In this document: in pieces, positions 1 to 8,293 of the stretch
Numbering within the stretch: the stretch's first letter is position 1
Layout of the letters: each line of letters starts with the position of its first letter
Assembly (NCBI RefSeq): GCF_029945925.1
Contig: NZ_JAQSDN010000035.1
Coordinates: forward strand, 124,001-188,000
Origin: Polaromonas sp.
Lineage (GTDB): Bacteria; Pseudomonadota; Gammaproteobacteria; Burkholderiales; Burkholderiaceae_C
Length of the DNA: 64,000 bases
Reading direction: 5' to 3'
Notes under the pieces: model-generated
What the model saw: only the letters and a program-made list of their open reading frames with translations
What the model was told of the DNA's origin: nothing
The model's database searches: none
Position numbers and translations under genes: made by a program

Positions 1-1031
1 AGCGGCGCCACCAGAATGAGTACAGCCACGAGCCGGCACACCTGAAACGCCGTGACCACCGGCACACCGAGCTGCAACACCTTGGCGGTGATGGCCATCT
101 CGGCGATGCCGCCCGGGGAGGTGCCCAGAATCAGCGTGGCCAGCGGCAGGCCGGTGACCCATGCCAGCAACGCGGCGAAGCCGCTGCAGAGCACCAGCAT
201 GACCAGGGTACCCAGCACCACCGAAGCCATCCAGCGCGGCGCGGCGTGCAGAAAGGTCGGGGAAAACCGCACACCCAGCCCCACGGCAATCAGCAGTTGT
301 GCGGTATTGGTCAACCAGGGCGGAATGCCCGACAGGTGCAGGCTGGCCATGGTCAGGCCCATGGTCACCAGCAGCGGCCCCATGAACCAGGGGTTGGCCC
401 GGCCCAGCCGCAGCATCAGCCAGGCACCCGCGGCGGTGGCCCCGGCCAGCGCGGCCAGGCCCGGCCCGTTCACCGCGCGCAGCACCGGCGGGTTCAGGTC
501 CAGGCCATGCAGGCCGCTGAACTGCATCGCAAAGGGAATGGTCACCGTGACCAGCAGCAGCCGCAGGCTGTGGGAGGCCGCCACCAGGTCGGTGCGCGCA
601 TGGGCGCGTTCGGCCAGCAGGGTCATCTCGGAAGCGCCGCCTATGGCACTCGCAAAATAACTGGTGGCGCGCATCGCCGGCGCCGGCACGCCGGGCATGC
701 GCGGTGCATTGACACGGTGCAGCCAGCCGCCGAAGGCCAGGCCCAGCCCCAGCGCCCAGACAATCGCCAGGGCGATGGCCCACCACAGGCTGCCCACCAG
801 CGCGGTCACCTGCGGCGTGAAGTACAGGCCCAGCGCCGTACCGATCACCCACTGCCCGGTGTTGTTCAGCGGCCGCCAGCTGGCGGTCGGCGCGCCGGCG
901 ATCGAGGCGCAGGCCGTGGCCAGCAGCGGACCGATCATCCACGGCAGGGGCGTGCCGATCCAGACGCAGAGCCAGGCGCCGGCCAGCGCCAGCAACAGGG
1001 TGAAAACAACATGAAAGGGCTTGAGACGCAT
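1..1031 (-). CDS. AbrB-family polytopic membrane protein (3' end beyond left edge)
   Basis: The frame reads leftward from an ATG at 1031 (MRLKPFHVVF) and is still open at the window edge, so about 343 residues are visible and the C-terminus is missing. The translation is almost entirely hydrophobic helices. The internal duplication typical of the AbrB family is visible: a GG-x-x-EM signature occurs near residue 130 (GGASEM) and again near residue 307 (GGIAEM). The family is often labelled transcriptional regulator or ammonia monooxygenase, but its sequence is that of an inner-membrane transport-like protein of unknown substrate. It is divergent from the ChaN-like gene at 1133, and the roughly 100 bp between them must hold both promoters. 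Confidence 0.8.
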   Translation of the reverse strand, partial: MRLKPFHVVFTLLLALAGAWLCVWIGTPLPWMIGPLLATACASIAGAPTASWRPLNNTGQWVIGTALGLYFTPQVTALVGSLWWAIALAIVWALGLGLAFGGWLHRVNAPRMPGVPAPAMRATSYFASAIGGASEMTLLAERAHARTDLVAASHSLRLLLVTVTIPFAMQFSGLHGLDLNPPVLRAVNGPGLAALAGATAAGAWLMLRLGRANPWFMGPLLVTMGLTMASLHLSGIPPWLTNTAQLLIAVGLGVRFSPTFLHAAPRWMASVVLGTLVMLVLCSGFAALLAWVTGLPLATLILGTSPGGIAEMAITAKVLQLGVPVVTAFQVCRLVAVLILVAP

Positions 1032-1132
1032 CCGGGGCGGAAAAAAGTAAGGGGGCAGGGCATTGGCCGGCCAGACAGCCACCGGCTATGAGATGGGTCT
1101 AGTATCGCCCTGAGAATCTCTCTGAGAATGCC

Positions 1133-2017
1133 ATGAACACCGCCCCACCCTCCCTCCAGAACACACGCCGGGGCCTTGCCGTCCTGGTCCCGCTGCTGCT
1201 CGTGCTGCTGGCCGCCTGCGCCAGGGTGCCCGAGCCCCGGCTGTTTCCGCATGCGCCCAATGACATCACGGCACGCACCGAGGCCCTGCTGCCCGCGGAT
1301 GTGATCCTGCTCGGCGAACAGCATGATGCAGCCGAGCACCAGGACATTCAGCGGCAGGTCATCGAGTACCTGGCGGTGCGCGGCCGGCTGGCCGCCGTGG
1401 CGCTGGAGATGGCCGAGGCCGGCACCAGCACCGCAGCCCTGAAATCGAACAGCACCCAGCTGCAGGTGCAGGCCGCCCTGGGCTGGAACAACAAGAGCTG
1501 GCCCTGGGCGGCGTATGGTCCGGCGGTGATGGCTGCCGTCAAGGCCGGCGTGCCGGTGCTGGGCGCCAACCTGCCGGCGGCGCAGATGCGCGAAGCCATG
1601 GCTGACAGCCGGCTGGACCAGCCCCTGCCCGGCCCCGCGCTCAAGGCCCAGCAGCAGCTGATACGCATCGGCCATTGCGGCTTGTTGCCGGAAGATCGAA
1701 TTTCCCCGATGACACGCATCCAGATCGCGCGCGACGTCCGCATGGCGCGCACGGTGCAGCAGGCGGCCTTGCCCGGAAAAACAGCGGTGTTGCTGGCCGG
1801 CAGCGGCCATGTCAACCGCACGCTGGGCGTGCCCCAGCACCTGCCGCCCGGCCTCAACGCCAAGGCTGTCCAGCTGCGCGCCGGTCCGGCAACAAGCGCA
1901 CCGGATGCGCGCCAGGAGGCTGAAAGCCTGGCCGCATTTGATGTGGTCTGGCCGACACCCGCGGTTCCCGAGCAGGACTATTGCGCAACCTTGAAGGAAA
2001 AGCCCGGAGCGAAGTAG
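1133..2017 (+). CDS. ChaN-like lipoprotein
   Basis: A 294-residue protein of the ChaN / haem-binding-uptake (Tiki-like) superfamily. Residues 14-29 form a lipoprotein signal ending in LLAAC with Cys29 as the predicted lipidated residue, so it should be anchored in the envelope facing the periplasm. The family hallmark LLGEQHD lies at residues 59-65, and the second conserved segment (AGSGHVNRTLGVP) lies near residue 223. ChaN of Campylobacter binds haem and is linked to iron uptake; whether this homologue does so cannot be read from the sequence. It stands alone, with no iron-transport genes next to it, and converges on the aminotransferase gene 20 bp downstream. Confidence 0.78.
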   Translation: MNTAPPSLQNTRRGLAVLVPLLLVLLAACARVPEPRLFPHAPNDITARTEALLPADVILLGEQHDAAEHQDIQRQVIEYLAVRGRLAAVALEMAEAGTSTAALKSNSTQLQVQAALGWNNKSWPWAAYGPAVMAAVKAGVPVLGANLPAAQMREAMADSRLDQPLPGPALKAQQQLIRIGHCGLLPEDRISPMTRIQIARDVRMARTVQQAALPGKTAVLLAGSGHVNRTLGVPQHLPPGLNAKAVQLRAGPATSAPDARQEAESLAAFDVVWPTPAVPEQDYCATLKEKPGAK

Positions 2018-2037
2018 CCACTGCCCCTATCGCGCGC

Positions 2038-3378
2038 TCAGGCGTTCTTTTTGATGGAGTCCGCCACCACACTGACGATGCGCTCGATGTGCTCTTTTTC
2101 CACGATGTAAGGCGGACAGATCACGATGTTGTCGGCCGCCGGGCGCACCAGCACGCCATGTTTGAAGCAGTCCATGAAGATGTCGTAAGCGCGTTTTCCA
2201 GGCGCGCCGGTGATGGACGCCAGTTCCACCGCACCGGCCAGGCCCAGGCTGCGGATGCCAACCACATTGGGCAGGCCCTTGAAGCCGCTGTGCATGGCGT
2301 CACCGAGCACGGTGCCCATCTGGCCGGCTCGTTCAAACAGCTTTTCTTCCTTGAACAGGCCCAGCGTGGCAATGGCCGCAGCGCAGGCCACCGGATGGCC
2401 CGAGTAGGTGTAGCCATGGAAAAACTCCACCGCATGGGCCGGGCTGTCGGCATTGGCTTCCATCATGGTGTTGTAGATGCGGTCGGTGCAGATCACGCCG
2501 CCCAGCGGGATCACGCCGTTGGTCACGCACTTGGCGAAGTTCAGCATGTCGGGCACCACGCCGTAATAGTCGGCACCGAAATTTGTGCCCATGCGGCCGA
2601 AGCCGGTGATGACCTCGTCAAAAATCAGCAGGATGCCGTGTTTGTCGCAGATCTCGCGCAGGCGCTTGAGGTAACCCTTGGGCGGCAGGTACCAGCCGGC
2701 GCTGCCGGCCACCGGCTCGACGATCACCGCGGCGATGTTGCTGGCGTCGTGCAGCGGCAAAATGCGCTGCTCCAGCTCCAGCAGGATGTCTTCTTCCCAG
2801 ACCGGTTCGGCGCCATGGATGTAGGCGTGTTTGACCGGGTCGTGGATGAATCGCATGTGGTCCACGCGCGGCAGCAAGGCCGAGCCGTAGACCTTGCGGT
2901 TGGCCGGAATGCCGCCCACGCTCATGCCGCCGAAACCGACGCCGTGGTAACCCTTTTCGCGGCCGATGAACACATTGCGGTGGCCTTCGCCGCGTGCGCG
3001 GTGGTAAGCCAGCGCCACCTTGAGCGAGGTGTCGGCCGCCTCCGAGCCGGAATTGCAGAACAGCACCTGGTTCAGGTCACCCGGCGCCATGCCGGCAATC
3101 AGGTCGGCGGCCTTGAAGGCCTGGTCGTTGCTGGCCTGGAAGGCGGTCGCGTAGTCCAGCGTGTCGAGCTGCTTCTTGATGGCTTCGTTGATCGGCTTGC
3201 GGTTATGGCCGGCGCCCACGCACCACAGGCTGGAAATGCCGTCGAGCACCTGCTTGCCGTCGTGCGTCGTGAAAAACATGCCGTCGGCTTTCACAAAAAC
3301 CCGCGGGTCCTTCTTGAAGCTGCGGTTGGGCGTGAAAGGCAACCACTGGTGGTCCATGTTGAAGTCTTGATAGGCCAT
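2038..3378 (-). CDS. Class III aminotransferase (omega-amino acid:pyruvate-like)
   Basis: A 446-residue PLP-dependent aminotransferase, probably transferring amino groups between an omega- or beta-amino acid and a keto acid such as pyruvate. The class III signature is clear: LIFDEVITGFGRMG near residues 250-265 carries the Asp that binds the PLP nitrogen, and NFAKCVTNGVIPLGG holds the Schiff-base lysine (about K283). The start at 3378 (MAYQDFNMDH) is preceded by AGGAGA seven bases upstream. An in-frame ATG at 3504 would add a low-complexity, promoter-like extension and is rejected. Substrate specificity is not readable. The gene is divergent from purU across about 130 bp. Confidence 0.85.
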   Translation of the reverse strand: MAYQDFNMDHQWLPFTPNRSFKKDPRVFVKADGMFFTTHDGKQVLDGISSLWCVGAGHNRKPINEAIKKQLDTLDYATAFQASNDQAFKAADLIAGMAPGDLNQVLFCNSGSEAADTSLKVALAYHRARGEGHRNVFIGREKGYHGVGFGGMSVGGIPANRKVYGSALLPRVDHMRFIHDPVKHAYIHGAEPVWEEDILLELEQRILPLHDASNIAAVIVEPVAGSAGWYLPPKGYLKRLREICDKHGILLIFDEVITGFGRMGTNFGADYYGVVPDMLNFAKCVTNGVIPLGGVICTDRIYNTMMEANADSPAHAVEFFHGYTYSGHPVACAAAIATLGLFKEEKLFERAGQMGTVLGDAMHSGFKGLPNVVGIRSLGLAGAVELASITGAPGKRAYDIFMDCFKHGVLVRPAADNIVICPPYIVEKEHIERIVSVVADSIKKNA

Positions 3379-3509
3379 GGCGAAATCTCCTGCTAGAAAA
3401 AATGGGGCAGCCGGGTTTTGGCGGTATGTCCTGCATTCTGGCACTCCCGGCGACAATGTGCTTTCCGGCACGGACCTGGCGGCCGGCCACCTGCGACAAT
3501 TCATCCCCC

Positions 3510-4382
3510 ATGAGCCCTACTTATATCCTCACCCTGTCCTGCCCCGACCGACCGGGCATTGTTCATGCGGTTTCCGGCTTTTTGTTCGAACGCGGCGGCA
3601 ACATCCTGGAAGCGGCGCAGTTCAGCGACGACAAGCGCGACGACCCGGCGGCCGACGCCACGGGCCTGTTTTTCATGCGTGTCAGTTTTGCCTGCGACCA
3701 GCTGTCTTATGAAGATCTCAAGGAACAGGTCGGCGTGCTGGGGGTGCTGTTCGACATGCGCTGGGGCCTGCACCAGGCCACCGAACCCATGCGCACCGTG
3801 CTGATGGTCAGCAAGGAAGGGCATTGCCTGAACGACCTGCTGTTTCGCTGGAAGTCGGGCCTGCTGCCGCTGGACATCCGCGCCATCGTCTCCAACCACC
3901 GCGATTTTTACCAGCTGGCGGCCAGCTACAACGTGCCCTTTCACCACATTCCGGTCACGGCCGCGACCAAGGAAAAAGCCGAAAAGAAGCAGTACGACAT
4001 CATCGAGGCCGAAGGCGCCGAGCTGGTGGTGCTGGCGCGTTACATGCAGATCCTGAGCAACGACCTGTGCAAAAAGCTGGCCGGCCGTGCGATCAACATC
4101 CATCACTCGTTTCTCCCCAGCTTCAAGGGCGCCAAGCCTTACTACCAGGCCCACGCCCGCGGCGTGAAGCTGATAGGCGCCACCGCGCACTACGTGACGG
4201 CCGACCTCGACGAAGGCCCCATCATCGAACAGGACGTGGCCAGAGCCGACCACAGCAAAACCGTGGAAGCCCTGACCGCCATGGGCCGGGACACCGAAAG
4301 CCAGGTGCTGGCCCGCGCCGTCTTGTGGCACAGCGAACACCGCGTGCTGCTCAATGGCCACAAGACGGTTATTTTCAAGTAG
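3510..4382 (+). CDS. purU: Formyltetrahydrofolate deformylase PurU
   Basis: A 290-residue protein that hydrolyses 10-formyltetrahydrofolate to formate and tetrahydrofolate, balancing one-carbon pools and feeding formate to PurT-type purine synthesis. The N-terminal ACT domain (residues 3-80, opening YILTLSCPDRPGIVHAVSGF) is followed by a formyltransferase fold. The active-site region INIHHSFLPSFKGAKPY starts near residue 193 and the catalytic Asp lies in TADLDEGPII. Length matches the family. The start at 3510 gives the canonical N-terminus; an in-frame start about 100 bp upstream reads through non-conserved sequence. A post-stop repeat of family A begins six bases after the TAG. Confidence 0.93.
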   Translation: MSPTYILTLSCPDRPGIVHAVSGFLFERGGNILEAAQFSDDKRDDPAADATGLFFMRVSFACDQLSYEDLKEQVGVLGVLFDMRWGLHQATEPMRTVLMVSKEGHCLNDLLFRWKSGLLPLDIRAIVSNHRDFYQLAASYNVPFHHIPVTAATKEKAEKKQYDIIEAEGAELVVLARYMQILSNDLCKKLAGRAINIHHSFLPSFKGAKPYYQAHARGVKLIGATAHYVTADLDEGPIIEQDVARADHSKTVEALTAMGRDTESQVLARAVLWHSEHRVLLNGHKTVIFK

Positions 4383-4387
4383 ATATG

Positions 4388-4482
4388 AGCCCCCACGGTT
4401 GCTCACTGCGTGTAGCGCCCTGCCCCCCGGGGGGGCCGCTGCGCCTGCGGGCCGGCAGAGCCGGACCCGCGGCCCCTGCTTG
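4388..4482 (+). repeat. Family A post-stop repeat, copy 1
   Basis: About 95 bp beginning GCCCCCACGG and ending GCGGCCCCTGCTTG, with two GC-rich inverted repeats: a C-run/G-run hairpin, and CCGGC/GCCGG arms around a short loop. It shares its whole length with copies at 38197-38291, 40096-40190 and 42414-42508. This copy begins just after the purU stop, in the same orientation as purU. Confidence 0.85.
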
Positions 4483-4533
4483 CAAAGAGATATCTTCATC
4501 GTCGCGCACGGTATCCCGCGCTCCTTGACAGAC

Positions 4534-5418
4534 ATGGCCACTACTGCCCGCATCCCGCCCATCCAGTGCCTGCTGACCTTTGAGACGCTGGCGCGGCTGC
4601 GCAGCGTCACGCAGGCGGCGGAGGAGCTCAACGTCACCCCCAGCGCGGTCAGCCACCGCGTCAAGCAGTTAGAGCAGATCATCGGCACCAAGCTGTTCGG
4701 CCGGGCCGACTTTTCGCTGACCACCGAAGGCAGCGAATACCTGGCCCACGTGCGCGAGGGCCTGGCGACGCTGCAGAAATTTCCGGGCACGGCCGGCCAG
4801 AGCGGCAGCCCCGGCAAACGCAAACTGCGCCTGGCGGTCACGCCGACCTTTGCCCGCTCCATCCTGATCCCGCGCCTGCGCCAATTCACCGACGCCTACC
4901 CCGAGATCGACCTGACGCTGCAGGTGTCGATTCCGCTGCTGGACGTGGTGGCAGAGGACGCCGACCTGATCGTGCGTTTCGGCACCGGCCGTTATGCCGA
5001 CCTCGAACACGTCTGCCTGATGAAGGACGAAGTCACGCCGCTGGCCTCGCCCGCCTATGTGCGCGAGCACGGGCCGTTCGACGCGGCGGAAGACCTCGAC
5101 GGCGAGGCCTTGCTGCGTTCGCCGCTGGAGCCCTGGCGCACCTGGTTTGCCGCGCATGGCCTGGACTGGGCCGAGCCGGTCGATGGCTCGCAGTTCAACG
5201 ACATCGGCCTGATGTGCGACGCCGCCGCCGCCGGCATGGGTGTGGCGCTGGTGCGCCTCAAGCTGGGCGCACCGTGGCTGGAACACGGCTCCCTGGTGCG
5301 TTTGTACGAGCGCAATGTGCCCAGCCCGCACGCCCACTACCTGTGCTGGCGCACCGGCATGATGGACCGCTGGGAATGCGCGGCCTTTGCCGACTGGCTG
5401 AAAAAATCGGTCGCCTGA
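4534..5418 (+). CDS. LysR-family transcriptional regulator (GcvA-like)
   Basis: A 294-residue LysR-type regulator. The N-terminal winged helix-turn-helix is clear (residues 10-65: LLTFETLARLRSVTQAAEEL, then LNVTPSAVSHRVKQLE, then KLFGR). It is followed by a periplasmic-binding-protein-like effector domain beginning KLRLAVTPTFARSILIPRLR. The overall pattern is closest to the GcvA/AmpR-like subgroup. The start at 4534 (MATTARIPPIQCLL) fits the family; upstream in-frame codons run through the family A repeat and are not believable coding sequence. The target is unknown. LysR proteins usually control an adjacent or divergent gene, and the nearest candidates are the downstream GlcD-type oxidase and purU. 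Confidence 0.85.
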   Translation: MATTARIPPIQCLLTFETLARLRSVTQAAEELNVTPSAVSHRVKQLEQIIGTKLFGRADFSLTTEGSEYLAHVREGLATLQKFPGTAGQSGSPGKRKLRLAVTPTFARSILIPRLRQFTDAYPEIDLTLQVSIPLLDVVAEDADLIVRFGTGRYADLEHVCLMKDEVTPLASPAYVREHGPFDAAEDLDGEALLRSPLEPWRTWFAAHGLDWAEPVDGSQFNDIGLMCDAAAAGMGVALVRLKLGAPWLEHGSLVRLYERNVPSPHAHYLCWRTGMMDRWECAAFADWLKKSVA

Positions 5419-5440
5419 CCGTCCGACCAATTTTCTGATG

Positions 5441-5497
5441 CGTTTTAGGCCTCCAGCCCTTGAAGGGCGGTCGCAAACAGCTATTTAATTCATAGCA
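5441..5497 (-). repeat. Family B dispersed repeat, copy B1
   Basis: Reverse-orientation copy of family B. It contains the terminal inverted repeat CTATTTAATTCATAG (5481-5495) and the CCTCCAGCCC block. The central part is more diverged than in the copies at 24253 and 26231. It lies in the 188-bp gap between the LysR gene and the GlcD-type gene. Confidence 0.6.
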
Positions 5498-5606
5498 GTC
5501 CGGTTTTCACAAAAACCCGCCATTTTCTTCACACCGCCCGCGCGCGCTTTGCATTAAAGTGCTTTCATCCCCGGCGCCACGCCGTGTTTCATCCTGAAGG
5601 CCGCCC

Positions 5607-7109
5607 ATGAACGCTCCTCTTGACTCCCGGCAGCACCACCTGCTGGCACGCTCCGAACGCCAGGCCCAGGTCGTCGCCGCGCTGCAGGCGGTGCTTCCGG
5701 CGCATGCGCTGCTCTGGAACAGCGAAGACACCACGCCTTACGAATGCGACGGCCTGACCGCCTACCGTGAGCGGCCGCTGGTGGTCGCCCTGCCCGAAAC
5801 TTATGACCAGGTGCAGGCCGTGCTGAAAACCTGCCATGCGCTGGAAGTACCCGTGGTGGCACGCGGCGCCGGTACCGGCCTGTCCGGCGGCGCCATGCCG
5901 CACAAGCTGGGCGTGACCCTGTCTCTGGCCAAGTTCAACAAGATCCTGAAGATGGACGCGGCCAGCCGCACCGCGGTGGTCCAGGGCGGTGTGCGCAACC
6001 TCGCCATCAGCGAAGCCGCCGCCCCGCTGGGCCTGTACTACGCGCCCGACCCGTCCAGCCAGATCGCCTGCACCATAGGCGGCAACGTGGCTGAAAACTC
6101 GGGCGGTGTGCACTGCCTCAAATACGGCCTGACCCTGCACAACGTGCTCAAGGTCAGGGGGTTCACGATTGAAGGCGAGGAAGTCGAGTTCGGCAGCGAC
6201 GCGCTGGACTGCGCCGGTTACGACCTGCTGTCGGTGGTTATCGGCAGCGAGGGCATGCTGGCGGTCACCACCGAGGTCACCGTCAAGCTGGTGCCCAGGC
6301 CGGTGCTGGCGCGCTGCATCATGGCCAGCTTCGACGACCTGCGCAAGGCCGGCGACGCGGTGGCGGCGGTGATTGCCGCCGGCATCATTCCGGCCGGCCT
6401 CGAGATGATGGACAAACCCATGACCGCGGCGGTCGAGGACTTTGTGCACGCGGGATACGACCTGACGGCCGAGGCGATCTTGCTGTGCGAGAGCGACGGC
6501 ACACCCGAAGAGGTCGAGGAAGAAATCGGCCGCATGAGCGAGGTGTTGCGTCGACATGGCGCCACCGCCATTGCGGTCAGCCAGAACGAAGCCGAACGCC
6601 TGCGCTTCTGGAGTGGCCGTAAAAATGCCTTTCCGGCCAGCGGCCGCATCAGCCCCGACTACATGTGCATGGACTCGACGATTCCGCGCAAGCGTCTGGC
6701 CGACATCCTGCTGGCGATCCAGCAAATGGAGATCAAGTACGGCCTGCGCTGCGCCAATGTGTTTCACGCGGGCGACGGCAACCTGCATCCGCTGATTTTG
6801 TTCGACGCCAACGACGCCGACCAGTTGCACCGCTGCGAGCTGTTCGGCGCCGACATCCTGGAAACCAGCGTCGCCATGGGCGGCACGGTCACCGGCGAAC
6901 ATGGTGTCGGCGTGGAAAAACTCAACTCCATGTGTGTGCAGTTCTCGGCCAGCGAGAACGAGCAGATGTTCGGCGTCAAGCGCGCCTTTGACCCGCAGGG
7001 CCTGCTCAACCCCGGCAAGGTGATCCCGACGCTGCAGCGCTGCGCCGAGTACGGAAAAATGCTGGTGCGCGGCGGGCAAATCGCGCATCCTGAGCTGCCC
7101 CGCTTCTAG
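5607..7109 (+). CDS. FAD-linked oxidase, GlcD / D-lactate dehydrogenase type
   Basis: A 500-residue flavoprotein of the GlcD/D-2-hydroxyacid dehydrogenase family, oxidising a D-2-hydroxy acid such as glycolate or D-lactate and passing electrons to the respiratory chain. The FAD-binding (PCMH) domain spans about residues 50-235 with VVARGAGTGLSGGAMP and IGGNVAENSGGVHCLKYG. The C-terminal FAD-oxidase cap includes FHAGDGNLHPL and the terminal GLLNPGKV motif. Length and start (MNAPLDSRQHH, preceded by GAAGG) match the family. GlcE and GlcF partners are not adjacent, so this could be a stand-alone D-lactate dehydrogenase rather than a glycolate oxidase subunit. Confidence 0.85.
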   Translation: MNAPLDSRQHHLLARSERQAQVVAALQAVLPAHALLWNSEDTTPYECDGLTAYRERPLVVALPETYDQVQAVLKTCHALEVPVVARGAGTGLSGGAMPHKLGVTLSLAKFNKILKMDAASRTAVVQGGVRNLAISEAAAPLGLYYAPDPSSQIACTIGGNVAENSGGVHCLKYGLTLHNVLKVRGFTIEGEEVEFGSDALDCAGYDLLSVVIGSEGMLAVTTEVTVKLVPRPVLARCIMASFDDLRKAGDAVAAVIAAGIIPAGLEMMDKPMTAAVEDFVHAGYDLTAEAILLCESDGTPEEVEEEIGRMSEVLRRHGATAIAVSQNEAERLRFWSGRKNAFPASGRISPDYMCMDSTIPRKRLADILLAIQQMEIKYGLRCANVFHAGDGNLHPLILFDANDADQLHRCELFGADILETSVAMGGTVTGEHGVGVEKLNSMCVQFSASENEQMFGVKRAFDPQGLLNPGKVIPTLQRCAEYGKMLVRGGQIAHPELPRF

Positions 7110-7130
7110 AACCATGCCTGGCAGTTTCCC

Positions 7131-7200
7131 GTTCGTCCTGAGCCTGTCGAAGGATGCCTCCCCCGAGGCCTGTTCCGATCGTCCTGAGCTTGTCGAAGGA
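7131..7200. repeat. Family C palindromic repeats (two units)
   Basis: Two copies of the short unit CGTCCTGAGC-YTGTCGAAGGATG separated by about 45 bp, filling the gap between the GlcD-type gene and the CidA-type gene. The same unit occurs at 21058-21122 and inside putA (34382-34420, 35242-35274). Confidence 0.75.
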
Positions 7201-7226
7201 TGGGGCGGCCCGGCGCTGCGGTCGTC

Positions 7227-7580
7227 ATGACCGGTCTGCGCGGCCTCGCCTGGCTGTTGCTGCTGCAATCCATCGGCGAACTGCTCTCGCGCGGCCTGTC
7301 CCTGCCCTTTCCCGGCCCGGTCATCGGCATGATGCTGCTGCTTGTCGCGCTGCGCTGGCCGCTCGTGCGCGAGCCGGTGGCGGCCTGCGCGGACTTTTTG
7401 CTGGCGCACCTCTCACTGCTGTTTGTGCCGGTGGGTGTGGGCGTCATGACCCATCTGAGCCTGGTCAGCCAGTACGGCGGCCGCATGTTGCTGGTGATTG
7501 TTCTGTCCACCCTGATCGGACTGGCCGTCACGGTGCTGACCCTGCATGTCCTGTGGCGGAAAAATGCCGAAATTCGTTGA
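7227..7580 (+). CDS. CidA/LrgA-family holin-like membrane protein
   Basis: A 117-residue inner-membrane protein of the CidA/LrgA family with four hydrophobic helices. It has the typical opening (SIGELLSRGLSLPFPGPVIG followed by MMLLLVALRW) and the conserved LSLLFVPVGVGVM segment. CidA/LrgA proteins work with LrgB partners in murein-hydrolase control or pyruvate-type metabolite export. The ATG at 7227 is preferred to one at 7200 because the latter lies inside a family C repeat. The stop overlaps the start of the next gene by 17 bp, so the two are translationally coupled. Confidence 0.85.
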   Translation: MTGLRGLAWLLLLQSIGELLSRGLSLPFPGPVIGMMLLLVALRWPLVREPVAACADFLLAHLSLLFVPVGVGVMTHLSLVSQYGGRMLLVIVLSTLIGLAVTVLTLHVLWRKNAEIR

Positions 7581-8289
7581 GCTCTGGGTCTACCTTTCCG
7601 CCACGCCGCTGTTCGGCCTGACGGCCACGCTGGTGGTTTACGTCGTGGCCCAGGCCATCTACGCACGCCTGCAACAGGCGCCCTGGGCCAACCCGGTGCT
7701 CTGGACCGTGGTGGTCATCGCTGCGGTGCTGCTGGCCACCGGGGTGTCCTACCCGACCTACTTCGCGGGCGCACAGTTCATCCACTTCCTGCTGGGCCCC
7801 GCCGTGGTAGCGCTGGCCTGGCCGCTGTGGCAACGCCGCGCCGAGCTGCGGCTGCGCTGGGGCCGCCTGCTGCTGGCCGCGCTGGCCGGTGGCATCGCCG
7901 CCAGCGGCTCGGCACTGGCACTGGGCTGGGCCGTCGGTTTGCCCCTTGAGGTGGTGCTGTCGCTGGCGCCCAAGTCGGTCACCGCGCCGGTGGCCATGGG
8001 TATTGCCGAAAAAATTGGCGGCATCCCGGCGTTGGCGGCCGTGTTTGCGGTCATCACCGGCCTGGTCGGAGCGCTGAGCGGCAAATACCTGTTTGATGCC
8101 TTCGGGATTCCGCTGGATGCGGCCGGCTGGACGGCGCGCGGCTTTGCGCTCGGCACCGCTTCGCACGGCATAGGTGCGGCGCGCGCGCTGCAGGTCAATG
8201 CCGATGCGGGAGCCTACGCCGGCCTGGCGCTGGGGCTGCAGGTGGTGCTGGCTTCCTTGCTGCTGCCGCTGCTGTTCCGGATTTTTTAA
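7564..8289 (+). CDS. LrgB/CidB-family membrane protein
   Basis: A 241-residue polytopic protein of the LrgB (CidB/YohK) family. The most conserved family stretch is intact: LSLAPKSVTAPVAMGIAEKI, then GGIPALAAVF, and GTASHGIGAARALQ near the C-terminus. Together with the preceding CidA/LrgA gene it forms the usual two-gene unit for regulating peptidoglycan hydrolase access or exporting small organic acids. The start at 7564 (MPKFVELWVYLS) gives the family N-terminus, although an ATG six codons upstream is also in frame. The 3' end nearly meets the convergent carboxyltransferase gene (4 bp gap). Confidence 0.88.
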   Translation: MPKFVELWVYLSATPLFGLTATLVVYVVAQAIYARLQQAPWANPVLWTVVVIAAVLLATGVSYPTYFAGAQFIHFLLGPAVVALAWPLWQRRAELRLRWGRLLLAALAGGIAASGSALALGWAVGLPLEVVLSLAPKSVTAPVAMGIAEKIGGIPALAAVFAVITGLVGALSGKYLFDAFGIPLDAAGWTARGFALGTASHGIGAARALQVNADAGAYAGLALGLQVVLASLLLPLLFRIF

Positions 8290-8293
8290 GGGT

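Noticed and set aside
4354..4533. Upstream extension of the LysR gene
   Set aside because: It reads through the family A repeat and starts inside purU; the conserved N-terminus begins at 4534.
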